This document shows positions 22,601 through 34,000 of a DNA stretch of 64,000 nucleotides, in pieces. Position 1 is the stretch's first letter, and every line of letters starts with the position of its first letter. The notes beneath the pieces are model-generated. The model did no database searches. It saw only the letters and a program-made list of their open reading frames with translations, and was not told the origin of the DNA. Source of the DNA: Balanoglossus misakiensis. Taxonomy: Eukaryota; Hemichordata. The stretch covers positions 3,162,001 through 3,226,000 of the forward strand of contig CM082587.2 in the NCBI GenBank assembly GCA_040954595.2, given 5' to 3'. A program made the position numbers and the translations under genes.

Positions 22601-25600
22601 TGACTGTTTCAGTGCGAAGCGTCTATATGTATGTGGCACACAATCTCCGCAAACCGACCGGAATCCATTGATGCGAAAAGTAGTGCATGTAGGTGGGTGC
22701 GTGAATACTTGTCTGATCCGTTGATTCCGAGAGCAACAAAGGACAAACCGTCTTATAAGAAGATATCGGCTTTAATGTCACTAGGCTGTGTCACCAAAGT
22801 TATGATTGGGGGTTCCTTGAAAAGGCTGCATCTAGAAGTTTTTTTTCCAAAACACTGACTCTCCCATACAATACAACCTGCTGTTCTTTTTTGTTGCTGC
22901 TCGCGGTAGTCATGGCAACTGTCACCTCTATCGCTCATGTCCGTGCCAACAGTCCCTCTGACGTTTGGAGCACTAAATCGAGCGTGGACGTTACTTTATA
23001 CTCCAGTCTCTGGCGTCCGATTACACCAAGGTGAACCGCCACATTGCACAATGAATTTCCACCGCCTATGAAGTAAGGAAACATTCAATTCTGTCACCAT
23101 GGAAACATCGCAGCGTTTTTCTCCGAAATTGCTGCATTGCCCCTGAAATGTAGCCTCCGCATCAAAATCAGCGGTGATGAAAACCGACCATATCTTAAAT
23201 TGATATTTCAGGACCCGTGGCGGTTCGCTACCTTCGCAGTTTGCCATCATTGCCTGTTCTTGTTATGATTATTAAAACATGTCGCCTTTTTTGAAGCCAC
23301 ACTCGCTTGTGCGCAAGAACTGACCGGGGCAGGAGTTCCAGTACTTCAAAATAGACTACTTTCTGAACTCCATGAGACCCTGCATATCTCATGTGGCTAT
23401 GATCAATTTATATAGGACGACATTCTCACATGAGACGGGACAAGCAATCCTTACACCCATAGTGTTAAACGACACAAAAGTTACAAATTTTGCTAAAAAT
23501 CTGTACCTATTTTAGTTTCATACAAAACTGGACTTGTGTTTACTGGGCTAACAACCCGTCACTACTACAATGAACAAAGTCTCGCGAGATCTAGCCCTAG
23601 GCGGGAAATCATCTATTCGTTGTTGTTTTCTTGCCAGTAAACCGCCCGTACACACAATTCAGTGTACATGTTCGTACAAAATGTAGGTTTACCGTAATAA
23701 ATCATGATCGCTTTAATCGGTTGTTTTTGTGACAGTGCATTTTCCATTAAAGGATCCTGTCGCTAATCCCTGAGCTAAAAAGGAACGACGAACAATATAA
23801 AATGTATTCCTCTTTGAACATGGAAACGGGAAAGCAAAATGTGGTGCAGGAGGACACTTGAATCCAAAAACTACAGTCGTGATAAAGATTTTGCTTAGCA
23901 ACGTTGGTCAGTTCAAATAATCAAATCCGTGTCATGACATGAAGTGGGCATCATCAACACTGGATGCATGTGTGTGTGAGGTGGGGGGGGGTGTGACATG
24001 AATGGGTGGGTCGTATGTGTAAAGTTGCGAAAAATAACCATTAATGTATCAAATGTAACGGGCGTTTTTTTTCACCGATAGCTAGTTCACCACATTCCTG
24101 TCTCCGCAGACAGACGTGCAACGAATATGGATTTCATCAGTAATCATTTTCAGAGATCATGATCTCGAGTCTGCACTTCTTCAGCCAGTCCCATTTCTCC
24201 AGCTGTCACAATTCAGAAAGACTCGAGACAATTGAGTGGATGCTATATATATACCGGTATATTGCTATCATTCATTCGTGTAACGTCCTTATGGACAAGT
24301 CGATGTGGGGGTTGGTTCCCTTGGAACCCTCGTCGAGTGTTCAAGCCCCTCGTCTCACTCCCCTTCCCCTGCCCATTGATTTGTGTACTGTAGCTGTTAT
24401 AAGGCCAAACTTTATTGCCGTCAACGGGCTTATCAGCAATAGAGTTGATCTTATATACTGTTCACATCTACAAATCTATGCGAGTGACACGTTACACATG
24501 CAGGTGTTATAATGTTTACGCCGCCCCAAAATAACCAATGTGGACGCGTTACAAAGCAATGAAAATTTACACCGGCCCTTATTCTCAGTCACAATCAAAT
24601 GCGGACGCAGACCTAAATCTATTCTCTAGTGAGGATTAATCTACACAGATGTAGGACCCAGTCAGAGTTGAAAATGTGCATGTTATATTAATCGGAGAAG
24701 TGAAGCGTAAAGATAAGGGAGCAGTCGGCGGTTGTATGAAACACCTGTCTGCCTTCCCCAGACAGTTTCCCTGCTAACTTGCTTGCTTCAAACAATTCCC
24801 CGATTAACTACGGGACGTATTGTTTCTTCTTATAAATTTTGGAGGCTTCCGCGTGTCTCTACAAAAAAATATGCCCCTATGTGCATCGTACAAGGAAAAG
24901 ATCATGTTGCTGCGGTCATTCTAATCCATTTCAACCGCAAACAACATAATGCACCCTCAGGATAGCTCAAGAAAAAGCTGTCTCCAAATCATCGCGGAAT
25001 AATATTTTTAAGGTGGGTCTTTCGCCTTGTTGTCAAGAGAGTATTCATTTCGATAATCTACGCGGTTAAAGCACAGAGTATGTATGACTGTAAGTGCTAA
25101 ATGATGTGCTCCCTAATCCGAAAGAGACAGTGGCGTATGACAGATACGGGTCGAAAGTAACCTCGAGGGAGGGGGGGGGGAAGCTTGAAACTTCTGATGC
25201 TGGGTTTAAAAAACAGATCTCTAAACTTTCCTCGGGTGATGAATGTGCCACACTTTTAAACGTACACTCTAGAGGAGCATGCTCATTTTAACCGTTTGAA
25301 TTTTACGTAGATTGGAGTTGCTATGGTAACAATAAATCGACACTGGCGGAACAGGAAACTAATTTACATTTTCATATTGATGATCTATCAGCAAAACATG
25401 TAGTAGTACTAGTGTTCTTTTTTGAAAACAAGGTAAGAATTTGTGACAAAATTAATTCGGCTTAACATGTTTTTGGTTTAATTGTTTTTTTGGTATTTTT
25501 CACAGATGTAGCATGGACAACACAGAGACGAATGAATAGATTGCCTATTGCTTCAAAAGAAGTAAAGCATACCATAGGCAGATTTTGAGCATTGATAGAT

Positions 25601-28600
25601 ATGGAAAAAATAATCTCAAATTTGTGTATAAAACGGCCCCGCTGACAAAGTGCTTGGAAATTACTTCTCCCCTTACTCGTATTAGATGCTCTCTGAGGCG
25701 AGTCCATCTGCTCCTTTGTCGGTTTTTAACTTTGCGGTGCGCCATTGATATCGATGAATGTAAACGTGTGTAAATCACCGCTCATGAGGTTAACTACGAC
25801 AAATTGAACACACAACTCAAATTCGCAGTCGCTGGCGATGCCTTGTCAAAAATGACAAATAATTAGCGCCCACCTCAAAGGGGGGTAATCCGAAACCCAC
25901 CAAGATTTCCCTTTCTCCCCCGACGGAGTTGGAAACCCACACCCCCGTCGCTGCCGGCGGGTTAACATTTTAAATGGAGTAACCGTCTGTCATATCATTT
26001 GTGAGTAGATTGCCAAGACCGGTGATAGATGAAATTTCTCCGGTACGGAGATGGAGGGAAAAAAACAAGGGGAAAACGCAATTACGAGTGCCGAAACCTA
26101 CTATGTAGACTGATCACGGTTATGCAGGATGCAATAAAAGCAGTAATTCAAAAATAATCCAGTTTCCTTCCGTCTTCGCTTTTTCATCGACAAGTTTCAT
26201 TAATTAACATCAGCACGGGGCCATTATTGTTCTACTCGGCGTAGACTGCTTCGCAAAGCACCCACGAATCTTGTACGGTGCCATGATGCATCACTTCCGC
26301 CCGCGAGATCTGTAACCGTTTTATTTTGCATCGCCTTTTCTGGGCTTTGATCTTTACTTGGCGAGCGGGTCTCAAAGAGGCAGGGCCGGGCCTGGTGCGT
26401 GCATGTATTTGGACCACATTTCTTGCCTTGAATGAGCCATCGAGATATTTTCCACTCGTAAAATGACATGAAAAACAGCGCCCATTTGTATCATTAAAGC
26501 AAAGCAAAGCAATGGTTTTGTTCAAATTAGAGGTCGCAAGAATGACATCACGAAGCCGATGAGGCAGGATCTATTTATTTCAGGAACAGATTATTCCACC
26601 AACCTACTTTGGAATAAAGTATTAAACCGCTGCAAATCATCGGGAAACATAACCAGCTCCACCTAACTGACAATTCCTGCCTCTTTCATCTTGTAGCGTG
26701 TATACGGTATGCAAATATATCAATGACGTCAGCAACACGACTCTTCCTGGCCACCTGTTGGAGCATTATTTCTTAAGGAGGGATGTGTTAGGGGCAGCGT
26801 TAAACTACCACCGCGATCGGTAATGTCCCAACCCTGATCTGGGGTTAATTAGAAATACAAACGAGCTGCAGGACAGCCATCTTCTAAGTTTTTCCCGTGG
26901 GTTAACTATTTAAAAAACCTTGAAGATAAGTTTGCAATCTGTCGTTTTCTTGAGTGCAGAAATTCGATTCTGAAAACCCCCCAATTCTCAAAAATAATGG
27001 ACATCTTAGTACATGTACTTTGTATCTGGAGCACATAGCAACGGACGACGATACCGTTTTGTTTCAATCGATCATCTACGTCTGGGTATTAATACTGGCT
27101 CTGCACGTCAATATTCGCCCGTACTCGTGTAATGGAAAATGATTACGAGAATAACATAGAGGATTGATGTGATCACGACTCAAAATCCTATGAAAGAACA
27201 GATAAGAAGCGCCAGGTCGCCATGGTCACCGATTCTATGCTGGGTTTAGTCAGCTACCATTTACAGTCAAGACATGAAATCGTGTCAGCCATACCTGCCT
27301 TTGTTTTTCACTCGCCCCATTTTCGCTGAGACGGCAACAGGAAATGGATCAAAAAATGGGTATTTTTTCCACCGGAAATAAAAAATAATCTAAAAACGTC
27401 GACAATTAGGTTGCTTCTAAAGTCACTAAAAGAAACAAATCACAGGGAGAAAAATGATCGATGGAAATTGTGGAGGAAAGCATGTAAAGGCGGAGTATTT
27501 GACCGTCGTTGACAGAGATGATGACATGCGTGAGTGTACCCGTAGGTCAGGGTACGCGGACCAACCTCCAACATGGCCGATAGCAGACCTAATCAAAATC
27601 TGATAGGCCTAACTTCTACACGATTATGGCAAGCAATGCAAAATGTGTGTGGTTCGAAAACCATGCTTTGAGAAAATCATATATTAAACAAGGTGGGAAT
27701 TATTTTTAGATTTGGATTAATTTCCTGATGGGTGTCTTCAAAATTAAAAAATCATGTAGCTGTGATGAGTTTGTTTACAAAATCTAATAAGACAATGACG
27801 TCACTCTTTATATATTATTACACGACCCCACTCCCTCAGACATGCTATGCAATGTTATTTTTATTTAGTATAAATTACATTGTTGTTTTACTTTCGCATT
27901 TAGTCTGCTCTCAAAATTATGAGTCGGCATTATCACGTATATTTTAACACACCATTTTAAGAAACCATAATATTTAATGCGGGATTGCTATATGTCATTT
28001 CAAATGCATGCACCTGAAATAACACTGAATTTCTCGGAGACATATTTTAAATGAAAACTGGCGGTAAGAACTTGATACATGTAGCAGAACGAAGTAAAGA
28101 AATTTTAGCTTTATGGTCTTTCTTTCAGGGATAATTGATCTTTGGAATCCAAGAGGAGCTTCAGCCTTATACAAAATACCCCAAGTGCAATGATGGACAG
28201 AAAAAATATCTAGAAGATATTGGAATTGTAATAAGTGTCTGCTGATTTGGAGATAGAACTAGTTGAAGTACGACAAGGATTTCTGCTATGTACATTGTTT
28301 GAGTAGCGCGTCGACAAGGCATTGCTGCAGTGAGCAATCTATCACTTGGCGGATGAATACAACACATTTCATTTCACGGCGTAATTGAGTAAATGACAGG
28401 CAATTGTTGAAATTGTTTTTTGGTGAAAGACTGTGTCACACAGAGTTGTCCCCAATCCTACATGAAGCTTAACGAGATCCATTTTGTCAGCACTATGTGT
28501 CTCTCCAGGCTTGGTTAGTAAAATAGACGCTGGTGTTTATGTGAAGTCTTTTGCCAACAAAGATCGGCAGACTGTTTTGTGACCAGGCTGCCATCTAACC

Positions 28601-29320
28601 ATTTATCAACAAAATAAATTTCCCGCCTTGTATTGTCGTTCACTGCACTTTTTGTTGCATTCAAGCGACGTCTCACAATTCTGAAGCCTGTCTTTCCTCC
28701 CCAACCAAAACTCTGGGTCTTTCGTAAAATACAAATTGGCTGCATGACGGAGAAATCAATTACAGGGAGCGTTTCAATTTTTTTCCAAGTCGCTTGGTCG
28801 ACAGGATGTCAATTTGGTGACTGTCTCCATCGGGGACGATTTGAAACATCAATTTCTAAAAAAATGCTTCACGCATGTATTTTCGACGACATTTCATCTA
28901 ATTCCTGTCATCGCGTGCGGGTGTTTGCTAAAATTACTACTTGACGCATTTGGTCGGAGAACGAATGGGTAAATGGAAGTGTATTCTCCTGGGCTCCACA
29001 AAAAATGGTGGAAATTTATTTTCTGTGGCCTAATGGTAACTGGCACACACCGACGTCAGTGGACGTGCGTATCGACCAAATCGACGTTCATTTAATTTCC
29101 GACCGGGAGAGGGAAAGTCACGTTTTGGATCGTGTCTTCGCTGTAATCTCAATCGAAATGACATGCTATGCGTCAGAGAGGGGCAGGTCGAGACAATCAA
29201 GGTCGCGTTTCTGTGCCGAAGAAGAGGAAATATCTCCGCTAGTTCCCCCCGCTCATTTGCTGATTATATCGCATCGTAGTGGTGCGATGTGGTGTGGACC
29301 AGTGTTGGATAATGCCGATT

Positions 29321-29380
29321 GTCACGTGATGAAACAAAAAGAAAAAGAAAAGAAATTTCTGGTTCTTCTCATCACGTGAC
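29321..29380. other. 60-bp inverted-repeat hairpin with E-box arms
   Basis: GTCACGTGATGA (29321-29332) and TCATCACGTGAC (29369-29380) are perfect 12-bp inverted repeats around a purine-rich 36-base spacer. Each arm contains TCACGTGA, an E-box of the USF/MITF/TFEB type. No flanking target-site duplication is seen. Confidence 0.6.
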
Positions 29381-29456
29381 TAGCTTTTGATCAATGCTGC
29401 GCGGATAGGAAGTCTGTCCGATACAATGTGGTTATCAGTTGACACAACCGTCAAGT

Positions 29457-29505
29457 ACCCACCCACCCATCCGTCCATCCCTATGTCCATCCATCCATCC
29501 ATCAG
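29457..29505. repeat. (CCAT)n-type microsatellite, interrupted
   Basis: CCACCCATCCGTCCATCC-like units; imperfect. Confidence 0.8.
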
Positions 29506-31065
29506 CTCACCCGGCCATACACCCACCTATCCATTTCCCCTCCAGCCGAATGTACCGGTAATCCATCATTGCTTTATGCTTCCTGTCACCCATGCATCAA
29601 GATGCACTCATATCACTTCATTTGTCCCTGTCAAGAACCAGGCGAAGTACGAAACTTGTATGTTAATTACTCAGAACAGACCGAGCGTCATGCACGCACA
29701 TTTAGATGTCACGTATGAAAAACGCGCATTTTGCCAGACATTTTACACAAATTTAACATTGCAAAGCTTGAGATACAGGTGTTTTATCATTGTAGCACCA
29801 GTGCCTAGTTGATATGTGATTAAACACAGCAACACTCAACAGACCAGAGGCAGTCTGTTAGCAACCTGTTGTCATGGATGCAGGGAGCAATATTTGTATA
29901 GAGCTTTTACCCTTTCCCAGCTAATGGAAAACAACAAGGGCGCGCCTTTTGACCCCAGGACACGGTAAGGTACTAGTAGCATACGCCTCGAAAATCAGTG
30001 TCTCAAACTTTTTCTTGTGTTTTGCTCAAGGCATGCATGTGTAGATATTCTCTCTTAACATTTAGAATGAAAAACGGGAGTCATCGCGCCAAAGAGCAAA
30101 GTTGTCTCAAATTAGAAATTGAAAATGGCCGCCAATATCTGTGTTGACTCTACGAAGAAAAAATAACAATGTGATTTTTACTAACACGCACAAGACGATG
30201 AACACCATTGGTTTTTTTTCTTTGATTTCAAAAAGACTCTTTTGCCAGGCCAGCGCATATACTCAAGTGGCTAGCATCAGGAATAACCACAATGAATTGA
30301 CCACCATTCGGCATCGTGGACCAATCACTCCTACTTTAGTTTTCCGGGGTAATGCTCTCTTACCCGCAGAGCCGCGACTTCGAATAGTCACAGTTAATTA
30401 ATTATTCTCAGGTTTGATGTGTTCAGAGAGTAATACTGGCAACGTTTCTTCTTGAGGGAGATCCTTGTTCCACTAAAATTATTTTTGATTTGACAGGCAA
30501 TTTACGAATGATTTCATTTTTGATAACGGATGAACAGGTGTCACGATACATGTGTAACAAATTGATAACTGCATAGCTGATACGTAAGGAGGCATCATTA
30601 ACTCAACTTTAATTACCGGGTAACACCTTTGTGTCATTTGAGTATGGTCCATGTTCGTCAAATGTGATAAACATCGTACACAAAGGTCACTCTGTCCTTT
30701 GTGAGTGAGTGGTAATTTAGATGAAAATTGTAAAAAATAGGATAGGTGTAGATTTTGAACCGTGGCTTCGGGGTGGTCATGTTACAACTTCGATTGTGGG
30801 TAATGATGCATTTCACAGCTACTTTTGGTGATTAAAGTTTCAAATTTGACATTTGATCAAAGTTCAGGTCGATATAAATCTTATATTTTTTCGTCTGCTG
30901 TTGTGCCCTCTATAAGCTTATTCCTGATATGGAACCAAAGGCGATTACGGCGGTCAAGCGACAAGGCAACAATAATCTAACAAAAGCTCGACAGTCTTTT
31001 ACAAGGTTACGGAAATCTGACGCTGTAGCAAGACCCTTATGAAAATATAGGCCTTGTCGCGATAT

Positions 31066-34000
31066 ATTGCAGCAGCTCTACATTAGGTTTGCTGCAGCTC
31101 TACAGCAGGTAGACGCAGCAGAGCCGTTTTTTCGCATGCAAATTAGGTGATTCTGCAGAGCTGCGGCAGAGACTGCCGCATCCTTGCCGCAGCCAGTACA
31201 TACGCTACAGAAATGCTGCAGCCCTGCCGCACTGACAGCTCTGCAATAGGTTTGCTGCAGCTCTCCAGCAGTGGAGATGCGGCAGAGCCGTTTTTTCGCA
31301 TGCAAATTAGGTGATTCTGCAGAGCTGCGGCAGAGACTGCCGCATCCTTGCCGCAGCCAGTACATACGCTACAGAAATGCTGCAGCCCTGCCGCACTGAC
31401 AGCTCTGCAATAGGTTTGCTGCAGCTCTACAGCAGGTAGACACAGCAGAGCCGTTTTTTCGCATGCAAATTAGGTGATTCTGCAGAGCTGCGGCAGAGAC
31501 TGCCGCATCCTTGCCGCAGCCAGTACATACGCTACAGAAATGCTGCAGCCCTGCCGCACTGACAGCTCTGCAATAGGTTTGCTGCAGCTCTCCAGCAGTG
31601 GAGATGCGGCAGAGCCGTTTTTTCGCATGCAAATTAGGTGATTCTGCAGAGCTGCGGCAGAGACTGCCGCATCCTTGCCGCAGCCAGTACATACGCTACA
31701 GAAATGCTGCAGCCCTGCCGCACTGACAGCTCTGCAATAGGTTTGCTGCAGCTCTCCAGCAGTGGAGATGTGGCAGAGCCGTTTTTTCGCATGCAAATTA
31801 GGTGATTCTGCAGAGCTGCGGCAGAGACTGCCGCATCCTTGCCGCAGCCAGTACATACGCTACAGAAATGCTGCAGCCCTGCCGCACTGACAGCTCTGCT
31901 ATAGGTTTGCTGCAGCTCTACAGCAGGTAGACACAGCAGAGCCGTTTTTTCGCATGCAAATTAGGTGATTCTGCAGAGCTGCGGCAGAGACTGCCGCATC
32001 CTTGCCGCAGCCAGTACATACGCTACAGAAATGCTGCAGCCCTGCCGCACTGACAGCTCTGCAATAGGTTTGCTGCAGCTCTCCAGCAGTGGAGATGCGG
32101 CAGAGCCGTTTTTTCGCATGCAAATTAGGTGATTCTGCAGAGCTGCGGCAGAGACTGCCGCATCCTTGCCGCAGCCAGTACATACGCTACAGAAATGCTG
32201 CAGCCCTGCCGCACTGACAGCTCTGCAATAGGTTTGCTGCAGCTCTCCAGCAGTGGAGATGCGGCAGAGCCGTTTTTTCGCATGCAAATTAGGTGATTCT
32301 GCAGAGCTGCGGCAGAGACTGCCGCATCCTTGCCGCAGCCAGTACATACGCTACAGAAATGCTGCAGCCCTGCCGCACTGACAGCTCTGCAATAGGTTTG
32401 CTGCAGCTCTCCAGCAGTGGAGATGCGGCAGAGCCGTTTTTTTGCATGCAAATTAGGTGATTCTGCAGAGCTGCGGCAGAGACTGCCGCATCCTTGCCGC
32501 AGCCAGTACATACGCTACAGAAATGCTGCAGCCCTGCCGCACTGACAGCTCTGCAATAGGTTTGCTGCAGCTCTACAGCAGGTAGACACAGCAGAGCCGT
32601 TTTTTCGCATGCAAATTAGGTGATTCTGCAGAGCTGCGGCAGAGACTGCCGCATCCTTGCCGCAGCCAGTACATACGCTACAGAAATGCTGCAGCCCTGC
32701 CGCACTGACAGCTCTGCAATAGGTTTGCTGCAGCTCTCCAGCAGTGGAGATGCGGCAGAGCCGTTTTTTCGCATGCAAATTAGGTGATTCTGCAGAGCTG
32801 CGGCAGAGACTGCCGCATCCTTGCCGCAGCCAGTACATACGCTACAGAAATGCTGCAGCCCTGCCGCACTGACAGCTCTGCAATAGGTTTGCTGCAGCTC
32901 TCCAGCAGTGGAGATGCGGCAGAGCCGTTTTTTCGCATGCAAATTAGGTGATTCTGCAGAGTTGCGGCAGAGACTGCCGCATCCTTGCCGCAGCCAGTAC
33001 ATACGCTACAGAAATGCTGCAGCCCTGCCGCACTGACAGCTCTGCAATAGGTTTGCTGCAGCTCTCCAGCAGTGGAGATGCGGCAGAGCCGTTTTTTCGC
33101 ATGCAAATTAGGTGATTCTGCAGAGCTGCGGCAGAGACTGCCGCATCCTTGCCGCAGCCAGTACATACGCTACAGAAATGCTGCAGCCCTGCCGCACTGA
33201 CAGCTCTGCAATAGGTTTGCTGCAGCTCTCCAGCAGTGGAGATGCGGCAGAGCCGTTTTTTCGCATGCAAATTAGGTGATTCTGCAGAGCTGCCGCAGAG
33301 ACTGCCGCATCCTTGCCGCAGCCAGTACATACGCTACAGAAATGCTGCAGCCCTGCCGCACTGACAGCTCTGCAATAGGTTTGCTGCAGCTCTACAGCAG
33401 GTAGACACAGCAGAGCCGTTTTTTCGCATGCAAATTAGGTGATTCTGCAGAGCTGCGGCAGAGACTGCCGCATCCTTGCCGCAGCCAGTACATACGCTAC
33501 AGAAATGCTGCAGCCCTGCCGCACTGACAGCTCTGCAATAGGTTTGCTGCAGCTCTCCAGCAGTGGAGATGCGGCAGAGCCGTTTTTTCGCATGCAAATT
33601 AGGTGATTCTGCAGAGCTGCCGCAGAGACTGCCGCATCCTTGCCGCAGCCAGTACATACGCTACAGAAATGCTGCAGCCCTGCCGCACTGACAGCTCTGC
33701 AATAGGTTTGCTGCAGCTCTCCAGCAGTGGAGATGTGGCAGAGCCGTTTTTTCGCATGCAAATTAGGTGATTCTGCAGAGCTGCCGCAGAGACTGCCGCA
33801 TCCTTGCCGCAGCCAGTACATACGCTACAGAAATGCTGCAGCCCTGCCGCACTGACAGCTCTGCAATAGGTTTGCTGCAGCTCTACAGCAGGTAGACACA
33901 GCAGAGCCGTTTTTTCGCATGCAAATTAGGTGATTCTGCAGAGCTGCGGCAGAGACTGCCGCATCCTTGCCGCAGCCAGTACATACGCTACAGAAATGCT

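Larger units (their letters stand above)
14241..31065. other. Gene-poor region, 16.8 kb
   Basis: No ORF here looks like a real exon: the longest are about 100-140 codons, of odd composition, with no recognisable domain. There is no transposase or reverse transcriptase reading. It holds a DR1 (15429), a duplicated GGAATTAA..CCCAGGT element (16375-16410), C runs (17937-17950, about 18650-18680), GAAT and CCAT microsatellites and a 12-bp inverted repeat (29321-29380). It may hold distal regulatory elements, which only comparison with relatives could show. Confidence 0.6.

Noticed and set aside
24249-24262. 14-bp palindrome ATATACCGGTATAT
   Set aside because: The TACCGGTA core recurs several times in the window in unrelated places; probably compositional.
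27650-27662. GGTTCGAAAACC as a tRNA B box
   Set aside because: No box A at the right distance and no acceptor-stem pairing.
29005-29379. 124-codon ORF
   Set aside because: No domain; its end overlaps the E-box hairpin, and the composition shifts to a Lys/Glu run from purine-rich DNA.
31258-31310. tRNA-derived SINE or Pol III gene inside the monomer (AGCAGTGGAG like box A, T6 terminator)
   Set aside because: Box A matches only partly and no box B (GGTTCGANNCC) follows.
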